DNA of 64,000 bases from Streptomyces sp. GSL17-111 (GTDB lineage: Bacteria; Actinomycetota; Actinomycetes; Streptomycetales; Streptomycetaceae). Below the pieces are notes generated by a model. That model did not search any database and was not told the origin of the DNA. It saw nothing but the letters and a program-made list of their open reading frames with translations. Shown piece by piece: positions 18,370-26,386 of this stretch. Location of the stretch: assembly GCF_037911585.1 (NCBI RefSeq), contig NZ_JBAJNS010000001.1:810001-874000 (forward strand). Reading direction: 5' to 3'. Position numbers and translations under genes: made by a program. Numbering within the stretch: position 1 is the stretch's first letter; every line of letters begins with the position of its first letter.

Positions 18370-18404
18370 CGGATGCCGGAAAGCCGCACGCATTCCGGCA
18401 TCCG
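18370..18404 (+). terminator. Perfect 12-bp stem-loop after the PIWI gene
   Basis: CGGATGCCGGAA (18370-18381) pairs with TTCCGGCATCCG (18393-18404) around an 11-base loop. It starts 22 bases after the PIWI stop and 72 bases before the next start. There is no T-run, as usual in Streptomyces. It likely ends or attenuates the nuclease-PIWI operon before the RelE-UvrD gene. Confidence 0.7.
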
Positions 18405-18475
18405 GGCCAGGTCACGTCAGCATGATCCCTAGACTGGTCGCCGGACCGCACACATCGCATCGCCCGCGGGGAGAC

Positions 18476-20650
18476 ATGCCAAAACTGGCCATCTCGGAGG
18501 AGTTCTTCGAGGAGTACGCGCGCCTGGAGAAGCACGTGCGCAGCGGCGTACGCGACGCTGTCCGCACCTTCCAGCAACTCACGATCGCACAATTGTACGG
18601 AAAGAAGGGGTTGCACCTCGAACAGCTGGCGCACGCTCGCGATCCGCGCATTCGCACGATTCGCATCACCAAGTCCTACCGGGGTGTCGTACTGGCACCG
18701 GACGACGGAAGCCATACCTTCCTCCTGATCCGAGTAGCACCGCATGACGAGGCGATCACCTGGGCTCAGAAGCGGGCCTACTCGGTCAACGCGGCCACGG
18801 GCGCCTTGGAGGTACGGAACGTCGAAGCACTGGAAGCAGTGGAACCGTTCTTCGCGGACAAGGCGAACACCGAGCCGAGCCGGCTCTTCGCGACGCATTC
18901 CGACTCCGTGCTGCGCGACCTCGGACTTGACGACCAGATGCTCAGATTGGCGCGTCTCTGCACAGACCGGGACGACCTACGCATGATCACTCCGCCGCTG
19001 ATGCCGGCGGACCAGTTCGAGGTTCTGGAATTCCTGGCTGAGGGCTTCACTCCCGAGGAGGTCTGGGAACAGCTGATCACCGTGCGTCGGCCGGCGAGCC
19101 GCTCCACCGACAAGCGCGCACCCGTGGGTATCGGTGAGGCGATTCGCAACACTCCCAACCGCATCGTGGAAGTGGCAGGCGCCGACGAGCTGGAGCGCGT
19201 ACTCGCCGACGACTTCGCCCGGTGGCGCGTCTTCCTGCACCCGACTCAGCGGCGAGTCGCCTATCACCCCGGCTACAGGGGCCCCGCACAGGTGACCGGC
19301 GGACCCGGCACCGGCAAGACGGTCGCGGCGCTGCACAGGGTGCGGCACCTGCTACTCGCGAACCGTGACAGTGACGCACGGGTCCTCCTGACCACGTTCA
19401 CCAACGCCATGGCCGACGCACTACGGGAGAACCTCGGGTTGCTCCTCGGCGAGGCCGATCGCCACCTGCTCACCCGCGTCGACATCACCACCGTCGACTC
19501 GCTCGCTTCCCGCGTCATCCGCGAAGCTCACGGCGCGGTACCGAAGGCACTTTCCGGTCCCGCCGAGAAGAGCATGTGGACGACCATACGCTCGCGCCAC
19601 GGGCTCGGATGGTCCGAGCAGTTCCTTTCCCAGGAGTTCCGGCACGTGCTCCTGGCTCAAGAGCTGAGGACCCCCGAGGAGTATCTACGCTGCACTCGGC
19701 GCGGGCGTGGAACTCCGGTAGGACCTGTCCAGCGGGCTCAGCTATGGCGAGCGATGGAGGACTTCGCTACCACCGTCGACTCCCGCGGGACAGCGACGTA
19801 CACCCAGCTGTGCGCCCGCGCCGCGCGCATTCTGCGGGGGCGGACTCCCCGGTACCGGCATGTCGTGGTGGACGAGGCCCAGGACCTGCACCCGGCACAG
19901 TGGAGGGTCCTGCGCGCCTGTGTCGCACCCGGAGCCGACGACATGTTCCTCGTCGGCGACCCCCATCAACGGATCTATGACTCACGGGTGTCTCTGAAGT
20001 CTTTGGGAATCCCGATCACCGGCCGGTCCGCCCGCCTGCGGCTCAACTACCGCAGCACAGAGGAAATTTTGACCTGGGCGCTGTCTCTTTTGGACGGACA
20101 GCAGGTCTTCCGGTTGGGTCAGGACGACGAGGAAGGTGATCTCGACACGCTCGCCGGTTACCGCTCGGAGCTGCACGGCCGCATGCCGGTCGCCCGGGGG
20201 TGGAGGACGCAGGAGGAGGAGCTTGCGGGCTTGGCGGAGCAGGTCCGGGCCTGGATCGACGTCGACGGTGTGCGGCCGTCAGAGATCGCCGTGTGCGCAC
20301 GCTTCAACGCCGTGGTCGATGCGGTCATCGCCGGGCTGAAGCGGGCGGGCGTCCCCGCCGTTGGCGTGAGGAAAGCCCCCGGCCCGGAAGTAGGGGGCGT
20401 GCGCGTGGCGAGCATGTACGCGATGAAGGGGCTCGAGTTCCGCTGCGTTGCCGTGGTCGGTGTCAACGCGGGCGTGCTGCCGTTTCCGCCTAAGATCACG
20501 CCCTCCGAGGTGGATCCCGTACAGCATAAGTCCGACCTGCTCGCCGAACACTGCCTGCTCTTCGTGGCCTGCACCCGAGCGAGAGACGCACTGGCCGTTT
20601 CCTGGAGCGGTGAGCGGAGCCGCCTCCTCAACGCGGCGGTCGAGGGCTGA
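18476..20650 (+). CDS. UvrD/Rep-type helicase with N-terminal RelE-like domain
   Basis: 724 residues from ATG 18476 (GGGGAG four bases upstream). Residues 1-110 resemble RelE/ParE toxins: a helix with FFEEYARLEKHV, then RTIRITKSYRGVVLAP and a C-terminal HDEAITWAQKR. The helicase follows, with Walker A VTGGPGTGKTV near 275, motif II VVVDEAQDLHP near 464, motif V MKGLEFRCV and motif VI VACTRARDAL. Such fusions of a toxin fold to a superfamily 1 helicase occur in defence islands; whether the RelE fold still cleaves RNA is unknown. It closes the island, separated from the PIWI gene by a stem-loop and a 128-bp gap, so it may be an accessory rather than a core part. Confidence 0.83.
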   Translation: MPKLAISEEFFEEYARLEKHVRSGVRDAVRTFQQLTIAQLYGKKGLHLEQLAHARDPRIRTIRITKSYRGVVLAPDDGSHTFLLIRVAPHDEAITWAQKRAYSVNAATGALEVRNVEALEAVEPFFADKANTEPSRLFATHSDSVLRDLGLDDQMLRLARLCTDRDDLRMITPPLMPADQFEVLEFLAEGFTPEEVWEQLITVRRPASRSTDKRAPVGIGEAIRNTPNRIVEVAGADELERVLADDFARWRVFLHPTQRRVAYHPGYRGPAQVTGGPGTGKTVAALHRVRHLLLANRDSDARVLLTTFTNAMADALRENLGLLLGEADRHLLTRVDITTVDSLASRVIREAHGAVPKALSGPAEKSMWTTIRSRHGLGWSEQFLSQEFRHVLLAQELRTPEEYLRCTRRGRGTPVGPVQRAQLWRAMEDFATTVDSRGTATYTQLCARAARILRGRTPRYRHVVVDEAQDLHPAQWRVLRACVAPGADDMFLVGDPHQRIYDSRVSLKSLGIPITGRSARLRLNYRSTEEILTWALSLLDGQQVFRLGQDDEEGDLDTLAGYRSELHGRMPVARGWRTQEEELAGLAEQVRAWIDVDGVRPSEIAVCARFNAVVDAVIAGLKRAGVPAVGVRKAPGPEVGGVRVASMYAMKGLEFRCVAVVGVNAGVLPFPPKITPSEVDPVQHKSDLLAEHCLLFVACTRARDALAVSWSGERSRLLNAAVEG

Positions 20651-21035
20651 CGGCGCCCATCAGGCCCTGGCGATAGTGACGCCCGTCAGCGACACGATCG
20701 AGAGGTGTCGTCCGAGGCGCTCCGTTCGGCCGGTGCCCCTTCAGGGTTGGGTCAGCGTTGGACAAGAAGTAGGCGCGGAAATACGCCAGCCGTCGCCACT
20801 TCCAGCAGGGGCCGCAACGGTGGGGCCCGAGCGCCCGCACAACGTAGTCCACAGCGGGTAGACGTGTTCTGGCCATCGTGGGTGGCTGCGGGGGCGTTGC
20901 GGGGGTGGGGTGGGTGGTGGGTGCAGGAGTCGACACGCGTGGGGTTTCGGGGTTCGGAGGCTGACCGAAACACATCAGTTCGATATCCCGGGCCGGGTCG
21001 TTGAGCCCCTCGACCGCGCTGGACGACCGTCAGGG
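20651..21035. other. Right border of the defence island, no gene recognised
   Basis: 385 bases between the RelE-UvrD gene and the ABC transporter. Short open frames exist on both strands but none has recognisable sequence or a good ribosome binding site. A G-rich stretch (20880-20935) follows. No integrase, direct repeat or attachment site was found by eye. It presumably holds the transporter promoter. Confidence 0.5.
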
Positions 21036-22931
21036 GTGACGACGTTGACCTCGACCGCTGTGCACAAGAAGCCGGAAGCCGTACCTCCGCCGCCCCCGGC
21101 GGAGATCACCTACACCGGGCAGTACTCCGTCAATCCGCTCGCCGAGGTCTCCTTCCGGCGGATGTGCGCGCAGATCCCGGCCGTGTTGGGCCGGATCGGC
21201 CGGCTGGCGTGGCGCACGGACCGGCGGGCCGTGCAGTTCCTGCTCGGCTGCCAGGTCGTGACGGGCGTCTCCGCGGCCGTCCTGCTCACCGCGACCGCCC
21301 GTGCCATGGGGCCGCTGCTCGGGGGTGGTTCGGCAGGCGAGCGGTTGCACGGGGCGCTGCCCGCGCTGCTGGTGGTGGCGCTTGCCGCCGCGCTGGGCCG
21401 GGGGGCGGGGGCGGTGGCCACCTACGCCGAGCGACGCATCACGCCCCGGCTCATCACCGAGACGGACAGCGCGCTGGTCGAGGCGGTGTGCCGGGTGGAG
21501 GCCGCCGCCTACGCGGAGGACGGGTTCGTGGACCGTCAGGAGGCGGCCGAGATGGGAGTGATCCGTGCGCAGTTCATGGTGGCCGACGCGCAGCGGTTCA
21601 GCTCCGCGCTGATCCGCATGATCACGGCGGCCGGGGTCCTGTCGGTGCTCAACGTGCTGATGCTGCCGCTGCTCCTGCTGGCGGTGCTCCCGGCCGGTGT
21701 CGGCGCCGTCCTGACCGCGAGGGTGGACTACGAGATCCACTACGCCAACGTCGCCGACCGCAACGTACGCGGCATGATGCGCTGGTGGGCCACCACGTCG
21801 AAGTACGCCGACGAGGTCCGCGCCAACTCGATGACCGACTACCTGGTGTTCTGGTACCGGTCCCTGTCCGACCGCTGCGACCGGCGGACGCTGGCCGGCA
21901 CGCCCCGGACGTTGCGCATCGCGCTGCTGTCCTCACTGGCCGGTGGGGTCTTCCTCGTCGCCGCATGGGGCGCCCTGGGCTGGCTGGCCGTGACGGGCCG
22001 GGTCGATCTGGCCGTCGCCGCCACCGCTGTCATCGCCGTGCAGACCACTCTGGCCGCGCTCTCCGGGGTGGTCGTCAGCGGGGCGGCCGTCTTCCACACC
22101 AGCCTGTACCTGAGCGACATGCAGGCCTTCCTCGACGACGCCGTGGCGCGGGCTCCGCGACGCGGCCGGGCCGCCCTCACCGGCCCGGCGGAGGAGATCC
22201 GGTTGGAGGAGGTCGTCTACCGCTATCCCGGAAAGGACCGGCCCGCCGTGGACGGCGTCTCCCTCACCCTCCGGCGCGGACAGATCCTCGCGATCGTCGG
22301 GGCGAACGGCTCGGGCAAGTCGACGCTCACCCGGCTGCTCACCGGGATCTACCTGCCCGACCGGGGCAGGGTCACCTGGAACGGCACCGACCTCGCCGAG
22401 GTGGGCCCGGCGACGGTGTGGGCGCGCACCGGCCTGGTGCCGCAGATCTTCGCCCAGTGGCCCCTGCGGGTGCGGGAGAACGTCACCCTCGGTCAGCCCA
22501 GGACGCACGACGACGGGCCGGTGTGGGAGGCCGTCGACGCGGCCGGGCTGCGGGAGGCCGTCGAGGAGCTGCCGGCCGGCCTGGACACCCTCCTGGCCCG
22601 CGACGTCTTCGGCGGGTCGGAGTTCTCCGGGGGCCAGTGGCAGCGCGTCGCCTGTGCCCGGGCGCTGTACCGACGGCCGGAGCTGCTGATCCTGGACGAG
22701 CCCACCTCCCAGATGGACCCACGCGGCGAGCACCGGATCTTCGAGCGGATCAAGGCCGTCGCCGCCGACCGCATCACCATCGTGGTCACCCACCGGCTGG
22801 AGAACACCCGGCTCGCGGACCACGTCGTCGTGATGGAGCACGGCCGCATCACCGAGCAGGGGCACTACGAGGATCTCGTCCGTGCCGACGGGACGTTCGC
22901 CGAGCTGCTGGCCCTCTCGCGGGACCGCTGA
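21036..22931 (+). CDS. ABC transporter, fused permease and ATPase (exporter type)
   Basis: 631 residues from GTG 21036; an upstream frame from 20910 reads through low-complexity sequence and is less likely. The first 360 residues carry hydrophobic segments of an exporter membrane domain (VTGVSAAVLLTATARA, LLLLAVLPAGVGAVL, AVAATAVIAVQTTLAAL). The ATPase has Walker A GANGSGKST, signature FSGGQWQRVACARAL, Walker B LLILDEPTS and switch His in VVTHRLENT. One polypeptide holds one membrane domain and one ATPase, so it would act as a dimer. The substrate is unknown. It ends 19 bp from the convergent kinase STK4 and shows no link to the defence island. Confidence 0.88.
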   Translation: MTTLTSTAVHKKPEAVPPPPPAEITYTGQYSVNPLAEVSFRRMCAQIPAVLGRIGRLAWRTDRRAVQFLLGCQVVTGVSAAVLLTATARAMGPLLGGGSAGERLHGALPALLVVALAAALGRGAGAVATYAERRITPRLITETDSALVEAVCRVEAAAYAEDGFVDRQEAAEMGVIRAQFMVADAQRFSSALIRMITAAGVLSVLNVLMLPLLLLAVLPAGVGAVLTARVDYEIHYANVADRNVRGMMRWWATTSKYADEVRANSMTDYLVFWYRSLSDRCDRRTLAGTPRTLRIALLSSLAGGVFLVAAWGALGWLAVTGRVDLAVAATAVIAVQTTLAALSGVVVSGAAVFHTSLYLSDMQAFLDDAVARAPRRGRAALTGPAEEIRLEEVVYRYPGKDRPAVDGVSLTLRRGQILAIVGANGSGKSTLTRLLTGIYLPDRGRVTWNGTDLAEVGPATVWARTGLVPQIFAQWPLRVRENVTLGQPRTHDDGPVWEAVDAAGLREAVEELPAGLDTLLARDVFGGSEFSGGQWQRVACARALYRRPELLILDEPTSQMDPRGEHRIFERIKAVAADRITIVVTHRLENTRLADHVVVMEHGRITEQGHYEDLVRADGTFAELLALSRDR

Positions 22932-22950
22932 CGGCCCCCGGTACACGGCG

Positions 22951-24639
22951 TCAGTCGGTCTCGTTGGGCATCACGCGGGTGACCCGGCCCTTGGGGTCCG
23001 CCTCCAGGTAGCCGACCTCGTGGTAGTCGTTGGTGAGGTAGACGGCGAGGCCCAGCGGGGTCTCGAACGTCGGGTCGGGGGCCCGCACGGTGAGGTAGCG
23101 GACGGTGACGTCCTCGACGTCCAGCTCCTTCTCGGCCTGCCGCAGCAGGGCGGGGAGGGTGTCCCAGTCGAGGTCGTCGATGCTGAACGGGCTCTCCGTC
23201 GCGCTCACCGAGCTGCGGATGATGCCCTTCTCCGCGCCGGTGGCGGTGCGGTAGGTCCAGCTGTCGTAGCGGCTGTCGCTGCCGTCGATCATGACGTTCG
23301 CCGACACGTGCTCGGCGTACACGGTGAAGGAGCTCATCCGGTCGGTGCCGGTCGCCTCCTTGAGGGCGGCGACGGCGGTGCGGACGCCCTCGGGGGTCAG
23401 GAGGTCCACCGCCTCCTTCTCGGCGGGCTGGGCGGGGCCGGTCGGCTCGGTGTCCCCGGCGTCCCGCGCCGGGGTGCCGGACGGGCCAGGGGCCTTGGGG
23501 TCGGAGGAGGGGCGCGGGCTGCGGGCCTCCGGGGCGTCCTCGTCGCCGCCCCACGGCAGGACGGTCCAGACGACGACGCCAGCCAAGGCGGCGGCGAGGA
23601 GGGGGAGGCTCCAGGCCAGGCGCCGGGACCGGACCGTGCGGACCGGCGGGCGCCCGGTCTGCGGCGGCGCGGTGGGCGCGGTGGTGGAGGGAGGGTTCGC
23701 GGCGGGAGCGACGGCGGCGGGTGGGGCGAGGGGGTAGGAGGTGGGGGTGTCCTCGTCGGCCGTGGCGGGCGGGCCGGGGGCGGGCGACGGGCCGGGGCGT
23801 CCCTCCTCGGCCGCCGCGAGCAGGTCGTCCAGCTCGGCGGCCGAGGGCCGCGCGGCCGGGTCCTTGCGGAGTGCGGCGTTCAGTGCGGGCGTCAGGGGCC
23901 CGGCCTGGGCGGGCGGCGGGAGCTCCTCGTTCAGCACGGCCGCCAGCGTGGCGAGGGTGCTGGAGCGGCGCAGCGGATGGTCGCCCTCCACGGCCACGTA
24001 GAGCATCATCGCCAGTGACCACAGGTCGGCGGCGGGTCCGCCCGGTGCTCCGGAGATGCGCTCGGGGGCCATGTAGTCGGGCGTGCCGATGACGGAGCCG
24101 GTGGCGGTCAGCGCCGTCGCCTCCCGGACGGCGGCGATGCCGAAGTCGGTCAGGACGGCGCGCCCGTCCGGCCGCAGGAGGACGTTGGCGGGTTTGACGT
24201 CGCGGTGCTCGACGCCCGCCGCGTGCGCGGCCCGCAGCCCGGAGAGCACCTCGCGGCCGAGGCGGGCCGCCTCGGCGGGGGCCAGCGGGCCGCACGCGAG
24301 CCGGTCGGCCAGGGAGCCGCCGGTGACCAGCTCCAGGACCAGCCACGGGTAGGCGTGCTCGGCGCCGTCCACGACGTGGTGGACGGTGACGACGTGCGGA
24401 TGGTCGACGCGGGCCAGCGCCCGGGCCTCCCGCAGCACCCGCGCGCGCAGCATGGCCGCCGCGTCGGGGTCGTACTCGGCGAGGTCCGGGTCGGACGGCC
24501 GGACCTCCTTCAGCGCCACGGCCCGGTCCAGCACGAGATCGCGTGCCCGCCACACCGTGCCCATGCCGCCGCCCCCGAGGCGTGCCTCCAGCGCGAAGCG
24601 GCCGTCGATCACCCGTTCACCGGGCTCCCCCTGCGTCAT
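22951..24639 (-). CDS. Membrane-anchored Ser/Thr protein kinase (STK4)
   Basis: 562 residues. Kinase domain at 10-270 with LGGGGMGTVW, VALKEV, HRDVKPAN, DFG and YMAPER. A Pro/Ala-rich linker is followed by one transmembrane helix (SLPLLAAALAGVVVWTVL) near 355, and an extracellular domain of about 180 residues with no PASTA repeats. The extracellular part contains TGTDRMSSFTVYAEHVSANVMI and a mixed alpha-beta pattern that I do not recognise. This is the common receptor-like layout of Streptomyces kinases, unlike the soluble kinases of the defence island. The ATG lacks a clear ribosome binding site; a GTG ten codons in is an alternative. Confidence 0.88.
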   Translation of the reverse strand: MTQGEPGERVIDGRFALEARLGGGGMGTVWRARDLVLDRAVALKEVRPSDPDLAEYDPDAAAMLRARVLREARALARVDHPHVVTVHHVVDGAEHAYPWLVLELVTGGSLADRLACGPLAPAEAARLGREVLSGLRAAHAAGVEHRDVKPANVLLRPDGRAVLTDFGIAAVREATALTATGSVIGTPDYMAPERISGAPGGPAADLWSLAMMLYVAVEGDHPLRRSSTLATLAAVLNEELPPPAQAGPLTPALNAALRKDPAARPSAAELDDLLAAAEEGRPGPSPAPGPPATADEDTPTSYPLAPPAAVAPAANPPSTTAPTAPPQTGRPPVRTVRSRRLAWSLPLLAAALAGVVVWTVLPWGGDEDAPEARSPRPSSDPKAPGPSGTPARDAGDTEPTGPAQPAEKEAVDLLTPEGVRTAVAALKEATGTDRMSSFTVYAEHVSANVMIDGSDSRYDSWTYRTATGAEKGIIRSSVSATESPFSIDDLDWDTLPALLRQAEKELDVEDVTVRYLTVRAPDPTFETPLGLAVYLTNDYHEVGYLEADPKGRVTRVMPNETD

Positions 24640-24678
24640 GGAGGGGATGCTACGAGAGGTGCCTCGTCAAGGAAGTCC

Positions 24679-24715
24679 CGGCCCCGCACCCGCCGGTACG
24701 GCGGGTGCGGGGCCG
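24679..24715 (-). terminator. Strong intrinsic terminator of the dehydrogenase gene
   Basis: A perfect 16-bp stem (24679-24694 with 24700-24715) around a 5-base loop GGTAC. It lies 24 bases past the dehydrogenase stop on the minus strand and would shield kinase STK4 from read-through. Confidence 0.85.
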
Positions 24716-24739
24716 TTGTGGCTGGTTCAGGAAGCTGGC

Positions 24740-26011
24740 TCAGGAGGCGGGGCCCGCTTCCTGGTGGACCATGTAGCGCTCCTCCCCCAACTCGGGGAAG
24801 AGGCCCCGGAACGCGACCGCTCCACCGTACTCGTGCACGAGGCGTCCGGCGTTCTCGTGGGCCAGGTGCGTCGCTTCGCTCCGGACGGGGACCCCCAGGG
24901 CGTCGGCGCGCTCCAGGAGGCCGTGGACGAGGGGACGCATCTGCGCGGACAGTCGGCTGCAGGCGCCGGAGGGGCTGATCACCTCGCCCAGGATCACCCA
25001 CCAGGCCCCGGCGGCGGCGCCGGTGTTGGCGACGAAGTCGGGGACGACCGTCACGCCGCGCCCCAGCAGGCGCTGCTCGGCCTCGGGGGTGGTCGGCACG
25101 TTGGCGGCCTCCACGACGAGCGGGGCCGTGATGAGGTCGCAGTTGTCGGCGGTGATCGTGTAGGACACGGCGGCGGGGACCAGCACGTCCACGTCCAGGC
25201 CGAGCCACGCGTCGCCGGGGCACTCGACGTCGTCCTCGCGCAGTGCCGAGCGGTCGATGACGCCGGACGGGCTGCGGGCGGCGAGCAGGGCCTCCACGTC
25301 CAGGCCGCGGGAGGTGTTGAGGACGAGGCCGCGCGCGTCGGTGATCCCGACGATCGTGACCCCGGCGCGGGCGAGGTAGAGGGCGGTGGAGCCGCCCATG
25401 GCGCCGAAGCCCTGCACGGCCGCTCGGGCGGAGGTGGCCGGGACGCGCCGCTGTTCCAGCGCCGCCAGCGCCGCCTCGGCGACGCCGTAGCCGCCGATCA
25501 GTTCGCCCAGCAGCAGTCCGTCGGTGCGGGCGGTGAACGCCCGCCGGACGCGGGAGCGCGCGTCCGCCTCGTCGGGGGCGCGGACCATGGCGGCGTGCAG
25601 GGAGGTGTCGCCCAGGCCGATGCGCGCGAAGGCCTGGTCGAGCTGTTCCTGCGGGGTGCCGAGGTCGCCCGCCGTCACCCAGAAGCGTTCGAGGAGCGGC
25701 CGGACGGCCTGCAGGAAGCGCTCCCGGACGGACTCGGCCCTCGGGTCGGCGGGGTCGAAGTCGATGCCGCCCTTGGCACCTCCGACGTGGAGGCCGAAGA
25801 CGCCCATCTTCAGCGTCATCTCCCGGGCGAGCGCCGCGACCTCGTCGCGGGTGCAGCCCGGCCGCATGCGCAGCCCGCCGGTGGCGATGCCGGTGATCAG
25901 CCGGTCGATCACGACGTGGCCTCGGGCGGTGGTCTCCGGATCGTGCCAGGTGATCTCCAGATACGGCTGATCGCGGGCCTGAAGAGGGGTCTCGACAACG
26001 GTTTCCAGCAC
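24740..26011 (-). CDS. Glu/Leu/Phe/Val dehydrogenase family protein
   Basis: 423 residues from the GTG at 26011, chosen because GGGTGAG lies 6 bases upstream; a GTG at 26035 lacks such a site. The dimerisation domain has the catalytic-lysine region VGGAKGGID and the acidic residue in TAGDLGT. The Rossmann domain has VQGFGAMGGSTALYLARAG. Such enzymes oxidatively deaminate an amino acid to a 2-oxo acid with NAD(P)+, or run in reverse to fix ammonium. Specificity cannot be read here, though LHAAMVRAPDE and the 423-residue length differ from classical hexameric GDH. It is monocistronic, with a terminator behind it. Confidence 0.85.
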   Translation of the reverse strand: MLETVVETPLQARDQPYLEITWHDPETTARGHVVIDRLITGIATGGLRMRPGCTRDEVAALAREMTLKMGVFGLHVGGAKGGIDFDPADPRAESVRERFLQAVRPLLERFWVTAGDLGTPQEQLDQAFARIGLGDTSLHAAMVRAPDEADARSRVRRAFTARTDGLLLGELIGGYGVAEAALAALEQRRVPATSARAAVQGFGAMGGSTALYLARAGVTIVGITDARGLVLNTSRGLDVEALLAARSPSGVIDRSALREDDVECPGDAWLGLDVDVLVPAAVSYTITADNCDLITAPLVVEAANVPTTPEAEQRLLGRGVTVVPDFVANTGAAAGAWWVILGEVISPSGACSRLSAQMRPLVHGLLERADALGVPVRSEATHLAHENAGRLVHEYGGAVAFRGLFPELGEERYMVHQEAGPAS

Positions 26012-26386
26012 GGGGCACTCACCCTTTCCAGCCACTGAGCAGCACGAGATCGACGCCGGTGCCCCGGTCGGCGCGTACGCCGTCGGCCCGAGGGCACAGC
26101 GGAGAGGTTCCTTTCGGGGTCACGAAGGTCGGCTCGCGTGGGAGCCGGTGCGTTCACAAGCAGGCTGAAGAGCCCGAGGGGGCGGAAGAGTCCGCACGAC
26201 AGATGACACGTAGCGCCGGGACACCGGATGAACGCGGATGATGGCGTTGTAGGGGTCCGTAGCGCCCACTGTGAGCTGGGGGTTCGGGGGTTGTCAAGGC
26301 ACCCAGGATCCCGTTCCCCCACACGGGTAAGAGGGTGGTCTCCGGTGCCGTCCGACGGGGCGTCGGCACGGGTTCCCGGGGGCGGT
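26012..26386. other. Intergenic gap upstream of the dehydrogenase
   Basis: 375 bases between the dehydrogenase start and the stop of the FAD/BFD oxidoreductase. It should contain the dehydrogenase promoter and the end of the long cluster operon. I found no convincing gene, strong hairpin or complete GlnR box. Confidence 0.5.

Noticed and set aside
20705-21004. Small gene at the island border
   Set aside because: Open frames on both strands lack a ribosome binding site, family resemblance and coding pattern.
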